Positions 19,856 through 29,078 are shown, counted from the first letter of the stretch. The stretch: 64,000 bases of DNA from RYN-230 sp963713815 (GCA_963713815.1 CAVQNH010000029.1:62001-126000); one strand, 5' to 3'. The notes: a model not told the origin generated them from the sequence alone. Numbers and translations are program-made.

Positions 19856-20907
19856 CACTCCCCCTCGAAAATCTCTGCGAACGCCCCGGCCAGCTGACGC
19901 GGGTCGTGGCGCGGTGTGCCATCGCGCATCGCCAGGTCGGCCAGGACCAGCCTGCCGCCCAGCAGGCCCGCCGCCTTCTCCAGCTCGGCGGCCGCGCCCC
20001 CCGCGGCCCCCCGGTCGGCGAGCACGATGTCCAGTTTCAGCTGCGGCGCATGATCAGCCAGCACCTCCAGGTGCGTCTGCGGGGAGAATCCCTCCGTCTC
20101 GCCCGGCTGGGCGACCAGGTTCAGCGCCACGATCCGCCGGGCCGGCGTGCTGACCAGCGCCTGGGCCAGCTCGGGGACCATCAGGTGGGGCAGCACGCTG
20201 GTGAACCAGGACCCGGGACCGAGCACCACCCAGTCGGCGTCCAGGATCGCGGTGACCGCCTCCGGGCAGGCGGGCGGGTCCTCCGGGATCAGCGACACCG
20301 AGCGGACCCGGCCCGTGGTGGACGCGCAGGCGACCTGGCCGCGGACCGTGCTCAGCGCGAGCGGGCGCTCCGGGTCGAGCCCCTCCACCTCGGCCACCAG
20401 GTCGAGCGGGACCGACGCCATGGGCAGCACCCGGCCGTACGCGCCGAGCAGCCGGCCCACCCAGTCCAGCCCCTGCACGGTGTCGCCGAGCAGTTCCCAC
20501 AGCGCCACGATCAGCATGTTGCCGACCGCATGCCCGCCGAGCTCGACCTCGCCGGTGAAGCGGTGCTGGACGACCCGGCTCCAGGTGGTGCCCCAGGCGT
20601 CGTCGCCGCACAGCGCCGCGAGCGCCATCCGCAGGTCACCGGGTGGCAGCACGCCGTACTCGCGGCGCAGCCTGCCGCTGGAGCCCCCGTCGTCGGCCAC
20701 GGTCACGATCGCGGTCAGCTGGCGGGTCACCCGGCGCAGCGCCGAGAGCGAGGCGGACAGGCCGTGGCCGCCGCCGAGCGCCGCCACCTTCGGGTTCAGC
20801 GGCCGGACCGAGGCGACGAGGTCCACGTCGGCCTGGCCGGAGCTGGTGGCAGCGGGGCCAGCCGGGCCAGACCCAGGCGGGCCGGACCCAGCCGGGCCAG
20901 CCATCAT
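19855..20907 (-). CDS. yvcK: YvcK/CofD-like uridine diphosphate-sugar-binding protein
   Basis: This 350-residue protein of the CofD-like fold is known as a gluconeogenesis/cell-morphology factor that binds UDP-sugars. Seen are the N-terminal ALGGGHGLSASL loop, VTVADDGGSSGRLR and GPGSWFTSVLPHL. The first 25 residues are Gly/Pro/Ala-rich and encoded by three 15-bp repeats. Its ATG at 20907 overlaps the rapZ stop by ATGA, and its stop overlaps whiA. Confidence 0.96.
   Translation of the reverse strand: MMAGPAGSGPPGSGPAGPAATSSGQADVDLVASVRPLNPKVAALGGGHGLSASLSALRRVTRQLTAIVTVADDGGSSGRLRREYGVLPPGDLRMALAALCGDDAWGTTWSRVVQHRFTGEVELGGHAVGNMLIVALWELLGDTVQGLDWVGRLLGAYGRVLPMASVPLDLVAEVEGLDPERPLALSTVRGQVACASTTGRVRSVSLIPEDPPACPEAVTAILDADWVVLGPGSWFTSVLPHLMVPELAQALVSTPARRIVALNLVAQPGETEGFSPQTHLEVLADHAPQLKLDIVLADRGAAGGAAAELEKAAGLLGGRLVLADLAMRDGTPRHDPRQLAGAFAEIFEGE
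20862..20904. repeat. Three 15-bp repeats encoding the YvcK N-terminus
   Basis: Units close to CCCAGCCGGGCCAGA follow each other three times in the plus-strand sequence. They encode the repeated Ala-Gly-Pro-Gly-Ser residues after the yvcK start codon. Length in frame is preserved because the unit is 15 bases. Confidence 0.55.
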
Positions 20908-21794
20908 TCGCGCCCCAGATCCCGGTGCACGACCTGGACGGCCGGCCCTTTGCCGCTCAGCTGGCTGGCGATCTCCTCGGCGACCGCCACGCTCCGGTGC
21001 TTGCCTCCCGTGCAGCCGATGGCCAGCGTGACGAAACGCTTGCCCTCCTGCTCGTAGCCGGCCAGCACCACCCGCAGCGCGGCCAGGTAGGAGTCCAGGA
21101 ACTCCGCCGCCCCGGGGCGGCTGAGCACGTAGTCCCGGACCCGCTCGTCCTGCCCGGTGAGCGCGGCCAGGTCGGGAACCCAGCGGGGGTTGGGCAGGAA
21201 CCGGCAGTCGGCCACGATGTCGGCGTCGACCGGCAGTCCGTACTTGAAACCGAAGGACACCACGTTGACCCGCAGCGTGGCCGGGGCGTCGGCGCTGAAC
21301 GCGTCGTGCATCCGGGCCCGCAGCTCGTGCACGTTCAGGGCCGATGTGTCGATGACCAGGTCGGCTTCCTCACGGACGCCGCGGAGCAGTTCCCGCTCCG
21401 CGGCGATGCCCTCCACCACCCGGCCGTCCTCCTGCAGCGGGTGCGGGCGGCGGACACTCTCGAACCGGCGGACCAGGGTGTCGTCGCTGGCCTCCAGGAA
21501 CACGACCCGCGGCCGGACGCCCCGGGCGGCCAGCTCCCCGATGGCGGTCTGCAGGTCAGTGGTGAACGCCCGGCTGCGGACGTCCATGACGGCCGCGATC
21601 CGCGGCACCGCGCCCATGGCCCGGCGGGCCAGCTCGATCATGGTCGGCAGCAGGCCGGGCGGCAGGTTGTCGGCCACGAACCAGTCCAGGTCCTCCAGCG
21701 ACTTGGCCGCCGTGCTGCGTCCCGCGCCGGACATCCCCGTGATGATGACGATGTCCGGGCCCGCCGCGTCGCCGCGCTCTTCGTGCCCGTTCAA
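20904..21794 (-). CDS. rapZ: RNase adapter/nucleotide-binding protein RapZ (YvcJ)
   Basis: This 296-residue P-loop protein has the Walker A motif GMSGAGRS at about 20-27. The C-terminal domain carries SFGFKYGLPVDADIVADCRFLPNP and GCTGGKHRSV. RapZ binds small RNAs in enterobacteria; the actinobacterial role is less clear. It seems to start with TTG at 21794, overlapping the uvrC stop as TTGA. The family N-terminus is short and fits this start. Confidence 0.95.
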   Translation of the reverse strand: MNGHEERGDAAGPDIVIITGMSGAGRSTAAKSLEDLDWFVADNLPPGLLPTMIELARRAMGAVPRIAAVMDVRSRAFTTDLQTAIGELAARGVRPRVVFLEASDDTLVRRFESVRRPHPLQEDGRVVEGIAAERELLRGVREEADLVIDTSALNVHELRARMHDAFSADAPATLRVNVVSFGFKYGLPVDADIVADCRFLPNPRWVPDLAALTGQDERVRDYVLSRPGAAEFLDSYLAALRVVLAGYEQEGKRFVTLAIGCTGGKHRSVAVAEEIASQLSGKGPAVQVVHRDLGRE

Positions 21795-23917
21795 TGGCCG
21801 TTCCGCTCCCCGATGTCAGTGCCATTCTGCGCGCCGTTCCCCTGCTGCCCCGCGGGTGGCTCCCCCGCGGGCGGCTCCGCTGCAGGCGGCTCCGGCCGCA
21901 GGGCGGCGAGCACCGCGCTCGCGACCCGCGGCCCGATGCCGGGCAGGCCCGCGATCTCGGGCTCGGTCGCGCTGGCGAGCCTGCGCACCGAGCCGAAGTG
22001 CCGTAGCAGCGTAGCCCGCCGCGCCGGGCCTAGTCCCGGGACCGAGTCAAGCTCGCTGACAGCCAGGGCCTTTGACCGTTTTGCCCGGTGGTACGTGATG
22101 GCGAAGCGGTGCGCCTCGTCCCGGACCCGCTGCAGCAGGTACAGGCCCTCGCTGGTCCGGGGCAGGATCACCGGCGAGTCGTCGCCGGGCAGCCAGACCT
22201 CCTCCAGCCGCTTGGCCAGCCCGCAGGCCGCGACGTCATCGATGCCGAGCTCGTCCAGGGCCCGCGCCGCCGCCGCGACCTGGGCCGGCCCGCCGTCGAT
22301 CACGACCAGGTTCGGCGGGTAGGCGAACTTGCGCTGCCGGGCCACCTCGGCGGAGGCCTGGACCGCCTCGGCGGAGGCCTCCGGGTCGCCGAGCACGTCG
22401 AGCTCGCCGGTCGCCTCCCGCTCGTCCAGGTAGCGGCGGAACCGGCGCAGGATCACCTCGTGGATCGCGGCCACGTCGTCGGTCCCGTCCAGGCCGCGGA
22501 TGCTGAACCGCCGGTACTCGCTCTTGCGGGCCAGGCCGTCCTCGAACACGACCATGGACGCGACCACGTGCGTGCCCTGCAGGTTGGACACGTCGTAGCA
22601 CTCGATGCGCAGCGGGGCCTCGTCCAGGCCCAGCGCCTCCTGGATCTCGTGCAGGGCGCGGCTGCGGGTGGTCAGGTCGCTGGCCCGCCGGGTCTTGTGC
22701 AGGGCCAGCGACTCCCCGGCGTTGCGGGCCACCGTTTCCAGCAGCGCCTTCTTGTGCCCGCGCACGGGCACCCGGAGCCGGACCGGGCCGCCGCGGCGTT
22801 CCGCCAGCCATTCCTCGACCGCCGGCGCGTCCGGCGGGAGTTCCGGGACCAGCACCTCGCGCGGAATGGCCGCCGACCGGGTGGCCGGGCGGGCGTTTCC
22901 CTTCTGCCCCATGGTCCTGCGCCCCGGCGCCTCCTCGGAGCCGTCCGGGATCTGCGTGCCCGGCGCCGGGCCGGCCACCGCGTCGTCGCTGTAGACCTGG
23001 CCCAGGAACTGCTCGACCAGTTCTCCCGTGCTCATGTCCTCGACCTTGTCCACCACCCAGCCCCGCTGGCCGCGGACCCGGCCGTCCCGCACGTAGAAGA
23101 CCTGGACCGCCGCCTCCAGCTGGTCCTCCGCGAGCGCGATCACGTCGCAGTCGGTGCCGTCGCCCAGGACCACGGTCTGCTTCTCCAGCGCGCGCTGGAG
23201 CGCCTTGATGTCGTCGCGCAGCCGCGCGGCCCGCTCGTACTCCTCGGCCCGGGCGGCCTCGCGCATCTCGGCTTCCAGGCGGCGGATGAACCGGTCGGTC
23301 TGCCCGGCCATGAAGTCGCAGAACTCCTCGGCGAGCAGCCGGTGCTCCGCCTCGCTCACCCGGCCCACGCACGGGGCCGAGCATTTGCCGATGTAGCCGA
23401 GCAGGCACGGCCGCCCGATCTGGCCGGACCGCTTGAACACCCCGGGCGAGCAGGTCCGGACCGGGAACACCCGCAGCAGCGCGTCGACCGTTTCCCGGAT
23501 CGCCCACGCGTGCGAATACGGCCCGAAATAACGAACCCCGCGCCGCTTGGCGCCGCGCATCACCATGACCCGCGGGAATTCCTCACCCATGGTGACGGCC
23601 AGGTAGGGATAGCTCTTGTCGTCGCGGTACCGGACATTGAAGCGCGGGTCGAACTCCTTGATCCAGGAGTACTCCAGCTGCAGCGCCTCGACCTCGGTGG
23701 CCACCACGGTCCAGTCGACCTTGCTGGCGGTGCGCACCATGGTCTGGGTCCGCGGGTGCAGGCCGATGAAGTCAGCGAAATAGGAATTCAGCCGCTGCCG
23801 GAGATTCTTCGCCTTCCCGACGTAGATGACCCGGCCGTGCGCATCCCAGAACCGGTACACGCCCGGCGACTCGGGGATGGACCCGGGCGCTGGCCGGTAG
23901 GACTGCGGATCTGCCAC
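21791..23917 (-). CDS. uvrC: Excinuclease ABC subunit C
   Basis: This 708-residue endonuclease makes both incisions in nucleotide excision repair with UvrAB. In order: GIY-YIG nuclease (GVYRFWDAHGRVIYVGKAKNLRQRL, about residues 18-43), a cysteine motif (CLLGYIGKCSAPC), the UVR domain, the RNase H-like domain (ECYDVSNLQGTHVVASMVVFEDG, VIDGGPAQ), and a tandem HhH motif near the end (LDSVPGLGPARRATLL, IAGLPGIGPRVA). The last 35 residues are a Pro/Glu/Gly repeat tail (EPPAGEPPAG) not needed for function. Start ATG 23917. Confidence 0.98.
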   Translation of the reverse strand: MADPQSYRPAPGSIPESPGVYRFWDAHGRVIYVGKAKNLRQRLNSYFADFIGLHPRTQTMVRTASKVDWTVVATEVEALQLEYSWIKEFDPRFNVRYRDDKSYPYLAVTMGEEFPRVMVMRGAKRRGVRYFGPYSHAWAIRETVDALLRVFPVRTCSPGVFKRSGQIGRPCLLGYIGKCSAPCVGRVSEAEHRLLAEEFCDFMAGQTDRFIRRLEAEMREAARAEEYERAARLRDDIKALQRALEKQTVVLGDGTDCDVIALAEDQLEAAVQVFYVRDGRVRGQRGWVVDKVEDMSTGELVEQFLGQVYSDDAVAGPAPGTQIPDGSEEAPGRRTMGQKGNARPATRSAAIPREVLVPELPPDAPAVEEWLAERRGGPVRLRVPVRGHKKALLETVARNAGESLALHKTRRASDLTTRSRALHEIQEALGLDEAPLRIECYDVSNLQGTHVVASMVVFEDGLARKSEYRRFSIRGLDGTDDVAAIHEVILRRFRRYLDEREATGELDVLGDPEASAEAVQASAEVARQRKFAYPPNLVVIDGGPAQVAAAARALDELGIDDVAACGLAKRLEEVWLPGDDSPVILPRTSEGLYLLQRVRDEAHRFAITYHRAKRSKALAVSELDSVPGLGPARRATLLRHFGSVRRLASATEPEIAGLPGIGPRVASAVLAALRPEPPAAEPPAGEPPAGQQGNGAQNGTDIGERNGH

Positions 23918-23926
23918 CCAGTAACT

Positions 23927-24958
23927 CTATGCGCGGTCGCCCATGGCCGAGCGTGCGGCGAGCGCCGCGCCACGCGCGCCGGCCCGGTCCAGATCGGGCA
24001 CCAGGACGAAATCGACCAGCTTGGCCTGCTCGGCGCGGAGCGTGGTGTGCTCCCGGATCTGGCCGAGGAACCATTCGCTGAACGCGGGATCAGCCTCGAC
24101 GACGCCGCCCCCCACGAAATAGGTGCCCGGATCGGTGAACATGGCCGCGATGGAAAAGAGCCGGCCGAGCGCCGCCGCCTGCTGCCCGAATATCTTCCGC
24201 GCCATCGGGTCGCCGGCCTCGCCGTACCCCCGGACCAGCTTGGCCGCCCGGGACAGCGGCTGGACGTCGGCCAGCCCGTGCCCTTCGTAGCGGCTCAGCC
24301 AGTACGGCAGCAGATTCTGCTCGATCCCGCTCAGTGACGCGAAGCTCTCCACGTCTCCGAGCAGCCCGCAGTTGCAGGCCGGTACCGGCTGGCCCTCTTC
24401 GAGCAGCCCCTCGAGCGGGATCTGGACGTGGCCGAGTTCACCCGCCATGCCGGCCATCCCGCTCACCACCTGGCCCGACTCGACCAGGCCGCCACCCAGC
24501 CCGGTGCCGACGATGACCGCCACGGACGAGTGGTGCGGCGCGTCCTCGCCGAACCGGGCGTAGTGCGCGTACAGCGTGGCCGCGTTGGCGTCGTTCGTGT
24601 ACACGACGGGCAGGCCCAGTGCCTCCTCCAGGGCGGCGCGGATGTTGAAGCCGCGCCAGCCGGGATGACCGAAGTTGGTGGCGCCCTTCGAGGACAGGAC
24701 GCCGTCCGCGCTGGCCGGGCCGGGGGTGTCCAGCCCGACCGCGGACACGGCCGCCCGGCCCACGCCGGTGACGTCGAGCACCTGGTCGAAGGAGGCGGCC
24801 AGCGACTCGATGGCCCGGTCCGGGCCCTCCCGGACCCGGCTCGGCCGCTCCAGCATGTGCTCGACCAGGAAATGGCCGGACGGATCCAGCACCGTGGCGT
24901 TGTTCATGGTGCCGCCGTTGTCCAGGCCGACGATGAACGACTGGGACGAGTTAGCCAT
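23927..24958 (-). CDS. ROK-family sugar kinase
   Basis: This 343-residue protein has the ROK phosphate-binding loop (GLDNGGTMNNATVL), the catalytic Asp in NDANAATL, and the signature TGLGGGLVESGQVVSGMAGMAGELGHV. Family members phosphorylate glucose, N-acetylmannosamine or similar sugars. The zinc motif is degenerate: CNCGLLGD replaces the usual C-x-C-G-x-x-G-C, so the third cysteine is Asp, and the spacing from the GELGH histidine is enlarged. The ATG at 24958 is preceded by AGGAAAGG. Substrate unknown; it lies 9 bases upstream of uvrC. Confidence 0.9.
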   Translation of the reverse strand: MANSSQSFIVGLDNGGTMNNATVLDPSGHFLVEHMLERPSRVREGPDRAIESLAASFDQVLDVTGVGRAAVSAVGLDTPGPASADGVLSSKGATNFGHPGWRGFNIRAALEEALGLPVVYTNDANAATLYAHYARFGEDAPHHSSVAVIVGTGLGGGLVESGQVVSGMAGMAGELGHVQIPLEGLLEEGQPVPACNCGLLGDVESFASLSGIEQNLLPYWLSRYEGHGLADVQPLSRAAKLVRGYGEAGDPMARKIFGQQAAALGRLFSIAAMFTDPGTYFVGGGVVEADPAFSEWFLGQIREHTTLRAEQAKLVDFVLVPDLDRAGARGAALAARSAMGDRA

Positions 24959-25058
24959 CCTGGGCCTTTCCTGCCGGTGTCCTGGCGGCAGCGTAGCGCC
25001 TATTCCGCCGGGTCCATAGGAGGCCCCGGCATCGCCTGCGCGCAAGCTCCGGGCGGCC

Positions 25059-27941
25059 TCATTCCGCGAACGCCTCGGCCGGCGGGCAGGCGCAGACCAG
25101 GTTCCGGTCGCCATACGCCTGGTCGATGCGGCGCACCGGCGGCCAGTACTTGGCCCGCCGGTCGCCGGGCAGCGGGTACGCGGCCTCGGCCCGCTCGTAA
25201 GGGTGCTTCCAGTCCGCCTCGAGCAGCATGGACGCGGTGTGCGGGGCGTTCCGCAGCGGGTTGTCCTGGCTGTCGTACTCCCCCGAGGCGACCATCTCGA
25301 TCTCCCGCCGGATCGCGATCATGGCGTCGCAGAACCGGTCCAGCTCGGCCGGGTCCTCACTCTCGGTGGGTTCGATCATGAGCGTGCCCGCCACCGGGAA
25401 CGACATGGTCGGGGCGTGGAATCCGTAGTCGATGAGGCGCTTGGCCACGTCCTCGACGGTCACCCCGGTCTCCCGGGTGAGGGGCCGCAGATCCAGGATG
25501 CACTCGTGCGCGACGAGGCCGCCGCGCCCGGTGTACAGCACCGGGTAGTGCGGGGCCAGCCGGGCGGCCACGTAGTTGGCGGCCAGGATGGCCACCCCGG
25601 TGGCCCGGCGCAGCCCGTCCGGGCCCATCATCCGGATGTACGCCCAGGAGATCGGCAGGATCCCCGCCGACCCAAAGGGTGCGGCCGCCACCGGAGCGGC
25701 CCCGGCACCGTCGACGGCTCGGGTCGGCAGGAAGGGGGCGAGGTGGGCGCGGGCCGCGACGGGACCGACACCCGGGCCGCCCCCGCCGTGCGGGATGCAG
25801 AACGTCTTGTGCAGGTTCAGGTGCGACACGTCGGCGCCGAACCAGCCCGGCCGGGCCAGCCCGACCAGCGCGTTCAGGTTGGCGCCGTCCACGTACACCT
25901 GGCCGCCGGCCGCGTGGACCGCCTCGCAGACCTGGGTCACGGTCTCCTCGAACACCCCGTTGGTGGACGGGTAGGTCAGCATGATCGCCGCGATCTGGCC
26001 ACCCCGGTCCGCCAGCTTGGCGTGCAGGTCACCGAGGTCGATCGCGCCGTCGCCGCCGCACTTGACCACCACGACCCGCAGGCCGGCCAGCACCGCGCTG
26101 GCCGCGTTGGTGCCGTGCGCCGATTCCGGGATCAGGCAGATGTCCCGCCCGGTGTCACCGCGGGAGCTGTGGTACCCGCGGATGGCCAGCAGGCCCGCCA
26201 GCTCACCCTGCGAGCCCGCGTTCGGCTGGACGGACACCGCGTCGTACCCGGTGATCTCGGCCAGCCAGCGCTCCAGGTCGCTGATCAGCTCGGCGTACCC
26301 GGCGGCCTGCCCGGCCGGTGCGAACGGGTGCAGGTTGGCGAACTCCGGCCAGCTCACCGCCTCCATCTCGGCCGCCGCGTTCAGCTTCATCGTGCACGAG
26401 CCGAGCGGGATCATCGACCGGTCCAGCGCGATGTCGAAGTCGGCGAGGCGGCGGAGGTAGCGGAGCATGGCCGTCTCGTTCCGGTGCTCGTGGAAGACCG
26501 GGTGATCCAGGTATCCCGACGTCCGGGACAGGCCGGGCGGGAGCACCGGGCCGGACCCGGTGAGCTCGCCCGGGACCGTGGCGCCGTCCTGCCCGCCGGC
26601 CAGCAGCCGGGCCACCTCCAGCAGCTCGGCGTCGGTGGTGGTCTCGTCGCAGGAGATGCCGACGGTGTCGGCGTCGGCCAGGAGCAGGTTGTAGCCGGCC
26701 TCCCGGGCCCGGTCCACGGCCGCCGCGGCCCGGCCGGGCAGGCGCACCCGGATCGTGTCGAAGAACCCGCTGGCCGGGGCGGCCAGGCCGCTGTCCCGCA
26801 GCGTGGCCGCCAGCCGGGCCGCGCGGCCGTGCACGCTGGCCGCGATCGCGGCCAGGCCGCCGGGACCGTGGTACACCGCGTACATCGCGGCCATCACGGC
26901 CAGCAGCACCTGCGCGGTGCAGATGTTACTGGTCGCCTTTTCCCGCCGGATGTGCTGCTCGCGGGCCTGCAGCGCGAGCCGGTAGGCCGGCCGGCCGTCC
27001 GCGTCCAGGGACACGCCCACCAGACGGCCGGGCAGCTGCCGGCGCAGGTCGTCACGGGTGGAGATGTAGGCGGCGTGCGGGCCGCCGTAGCCCATGGGCA
27101 CGCCGAACCGCTGCGTGCTGCCCACCGCGATGTCGGCCCCCAGCTCGCCGGGCGGCATCAGCAGGGTCAGGGCCAGCAGATCGGCGGCCACGGCGGCGAG
27201 CGCACCCTGGCCGTGCGCGGCGTCGATGACCGGCCGCAGGTCCCGGACCTCCCCGCTGGCCCCCGGGTACTGCAGCAGGACCCCGAACAGCTCCCCCTCG
27301 GGCTGGGCCTGGATGAGCGCGGGAGTGACCGGGCCGACCACCAGCTCGATGCCGAGCGGCTCGGCCCGGGTGGCCAGTACGGCCAGGGTCTGCGGCAGGC
27401 AGTCCGCATCGGCCAGGAAGATCCGGCCGCGCCGGGCGGCCCGGCGGGCCAGCGTCATGGCCTCGGCGGCCGCGGTCGCCTCGTCCAGCAGGGACGCCCC
27501 CGCCACCGGCAGCGCGGTCAGGTCCTCGATCAGGGTCTGGAAGGTGAGCAGGGCCTCCAGCCGCCCCTGCGAGATCTCGGGCTGGTACGGGGTGTAGGCC
27601 GTGTACCACGCCGGGTTCTCGAACACGTTGCGGCGGATCACGGCCGGGGTGTGCGTACCGTAATAGCCCAGCCCGATCATGGACCGGGCCACCGTGTTCC
27701 GGGCGGCCAGCCGGCGCAGCTCGGCGAGCGTCTCCGCCTCGGACAGCGCGGCCGGCAGGCTCAGCGGCCTCGGGTCGCCGATCCCGGGGGGCAGCGCGGC
27801 CTGGGTCAGCTCGTCGAGGGAAGCGTGGCCGGTGGCGGCGAGCATCCGTTCCTGCCCGGCCGGGGACGGCCCGATGTGACGTGACTCGAAGGTCAGTGAT
27901 TCGGGCTTCGGTGCCTCGGACTTCGGTGCCTCAGCGTTCAT
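25059..27941 (-). CDS. gcvP: Glycine dehydrogenase (decarboxylating), P-protein
   Basis: This 960-residue single-chain P-protein decarboxylates glycine and loads the aminomethyl group onto GcvH. The PLP lysine is K712 in LNLHKTFCIPHGGGGPG. The homologous N-terminal half (RHIGPS, RNVFENPAWYTAYTPYQPE) and the QPNAGSQGE and LGSCTMKLN blocks are present. I chose ATG 27941 over a start at 27971. It sits downstream of a glycine riboswitch. gcvT and gcvH are not in the window. Confidence 0.97.
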   Translation of the reverse strand: MNAEAPKSEAPKPESLTFESRHIGPSPAGQERMLAATGHASLDELTQAALPPGIGDPRPLSLPAALSEAETLAELRRLAARNTVARSMIGLGYYGTHTPAVIRRNVFENPAWYTAYTPYQPEISQGRLEALLTFQTLIEDLTALPVAGASLLDEATAAAEAMTLARRAARRGRIFLADADCLPQTLAVLATRAEPLGIELVVGPVTPALIQAQPEGELFGVLLQYPGASGEVRDLRPVIDAAHGQGALAAVAADLLALTLLMPPGELGADIAVGSTQRFGVPMGYGGPHAAYISTRDDLRRQLPGRLVGVSLDADGRPAYRLALQAREQHIRREKATSNICTAQVLLAVMAAMYAVYHGPGGLAAIAASVHGRAARLAATLRDSGLAAPASGFFDTIRVRLPGRAAAAVDRAREAGYNLLLADADTVGISCDETTTDAELLEVARLLAGGQDGATVPGELTGSGPVLPPGLSRTSGYLDHPVFHEHRNETAMLRYLRRLADFDIALDRSMIPLGSCTMKLNAAAEMEAVSWPEFANLHPFAPAGQAAGYAELISDLERWLAEITGYDAVSVQPNAGSQGELAGLLAIRGYHSSRGDTGRDICLIPESAHGTNAASAVLAGLRVVVVKCGGDGAIDLGDLHAKLADRGGQIAAIMLTYPSTNGVFEETVTQVCEAVHAAGGQVYVDGANLNALVGLARPGWFGADVSHLNLHKTFCIPHGGGGPGVGPVAARAHLAPFLPTRAVDGAGAAPVAAAPFGSAGILPISWAYIRMMGPDGLRRATGVAILAANYVAARLAPHYPVLYTGRGGLVAHECILDLRPLTRETGVTVEDVAKRLIDYGFHAPTMSFPVAGTLMIEPTESEDPAELDRFCDAMIAIRREIEMVASGEYDSQDNPLRNAPHTASMLLEADWKHPYERAEAAYPLPGDRRAKYWPPVRRIDQAYGDRNLVCACPPAEAFAE

Positions 27942-27950
27942 GGAGCCTCC

Positions 27951-27998
27951 AGAGGGAGCCGCCAGGCACACCGCGTGCCTGCCTGGTCCTCCCCCTCT
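27951..27998 (-). promoter_or_regulatory. Hairpin between the glycine riboswitch and gcvP
   Basis: An outer stem pairs AGAGGGAG (27951-27958) with CTCCCCCTCT (27989-27998, two bulged bases). Inside it two alternative stems compete: CAGGCAC/GTGCCTG with a 5-base loop (27963-27981), or CCAGGCA/TGCCTGG (27962-27986). The structure ends right next to the GGAGG ribosome binding site of gcvP. It is a plausible expression platform for the riboswitch. Confidence 0.5.
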
Positions 27999-28023
27999 GT
28001 CGCCGCCCGCCGTCAGCCGGGGG

Positions 28024-28128
28024 AACTCCAGAGATGCCTGATCCGTCCGGTCCTGGGTGCCTGAGAGGTTCCGGGGAGGTTGCCCCTTCGGCGCCCCGCT
28101 TCAGCGCGGAGTCTCTCCCGGACGGTGT
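28024..28128 (-). promoter_or_regulatory. Glycine riboswitch (single aptamer) upstream of gcvP
   Basis: On the minus strand the conserved glycine-aptamer core reads CGGGAGAGACTCC, then CGCCGAAGGGGCAA, AACCTCTCAGGCA and AGGACCG. It is closed by a stem pairing CCGTCC with GGACGG, and followed by AGGCATCTCTGGAG, as in other actinobacterial gcv leaders. Only one aptamer is visible. Glycine binding would be expected to raise gcvP expression. Confidence 0.9.
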
Positions 28129-28213
28129 GATCAGCACGACCCAGCTTACCCGAGCCCGGGCCACGGACCCTGCACGGCTCGCGGACCGGCCGGCCGAGTT
28201 CCCGGGAGAGCGG

Positions 28214-28831
28214 TCAGCCGGTCCGCCGGACCCGCCGCCGGGCCAGCTCGTCCGCGTCCGTGCTCCCCCCGGCCGCCTCCGCAGGCTCGCCGGCGGCCTG
28301 CTCGGCCTGCTCGGCGGGCAGTGCGGCCAGGGTCCCGTCGACCTCCTGCCAGATGCGGCCGAGCGCGATGCCGAACACGCCCTGCCCGCCCTGCAGCAGG
28401 TCCACCACCTCGTCGGAGGAGGTGCACTCGTAGACCGAGACCCCGTCGCTCATCAGGGTGACCTTGGCCAGGTCGTCGGTGCCGCGGCTGCGCAGGTGGG
28501 CCACGGCGGCGCGGATCTGCTGGAGTGAGATCCCGGTGTCCAGCAGCCGCTTGACCACCTTGAGCACGAGGATGTCCCGGAAGCTGTACAGCCGCGCCGT
28601 GCCTGAGCCCTGCGCGGCCCGCACGCTGGGCTCGACCAGGCCGGTCCGGGCCCAGTAGTCGAGCTGGCGGTAGGTGATCCCGGCGGCTGAGCACGCGGTG
28701 GGCCCGCGGTAGCCGATTCCTTCCGGCCGGGCGGCGACATCGTCGCCGAACAGCAGTCCCTGCTGCCCAGCCTGCCGGATCGCCGCACCGCGGACTCCGG
28801 GCGAATCGCTGTTACCTTTGGTTACCGCCAC
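28214..28831 (-). CDS. MerR-family regulator, ResR (Rv1830)-like
   Basis: This 205-residue protein carries a MerR-type winged helix (YRGPTACSAAGITYRQLDYWARTGLVEPSVR ... RLYSFRDILVLKVVKRLLDTGISLQQIRAAV). A C-terminal region follows with YECTSSDEVVDLLQGGQGVFGIA, as in mycobacterial Rv1830 (ResR/McdR), a growth and cell-cycle regulator. The GTG at 28831 follows GGAGGCAGGC and is preferred over a start at 28906. It lies between DUF151 and gcvP, the same order as in mycobacteria. Confidence 0.88.
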   Translation of the reverse strand: MAVTKGNSDSPGVRGAAIRQAGQQGLLFGDDVAARPEGIGYRGPTACSAAGITYRQLDYWARTGLVEPSVRAAQGSGTARLYSFRDILVLKVVKRLLDTGISLQQIRAAVAHLRSRGTDDLAKVTLMSDGVSVYECTSSDEVVDLLQGGQGVFGIALGRIWQEVDGTLAALPAEQAEQAAGEPAEAAGGSTDADELARRRVRRTG

Positions 28832-28930
28832 GCCTGCCTCCACCCGGGAGCTCGCCACCCTGGGTACTCGTCTCGCACGGTAGGCCGCCAGCGCCGGGTG
28901 CGTCAACGATCGCCCACGGCGCGTCCTGGA

Positions 28931-29010
28931 CTAGTCCGGGGGGACGACCCCCCTGGACCCCCCGCCATCCGCAGCCTCAGCCAGCACCCCGCCTCCGGCG
29001 GGGCCTGGCT
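28931..29010. terminator. Two G/C hairpins between DUF151 and merR
   Basis: One hairpin is GGGGGG-acga-CCCCCC at 28938-28953. The second is larger: AGCCAG (28979-28984) and CCCCGCC (28987-28993) pair with GGCGGGG (28997-29003) and CTGGCT (29005-29010) around a 3-base loop. They could terminate transcription from the DUF151 side. Their composition resembles the element inserted in ligC. Confidence 0.6.
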
Positions 29011-29078
29011 TCGGACCGCGGATACGCGCTGGCTTGCGTCCTAACTACAGCTCGGCCCCCGCTGGCCCGTGGTCCCCG

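Noticed and set aside
25203..27884. Long plus-strand open frame opposite gcvP
   Set aside because: It is antisense to a certain gene, has no recognisable domain, and is rich in Arg, Gly, His and Val as expected for the complement of GC-rich codons.
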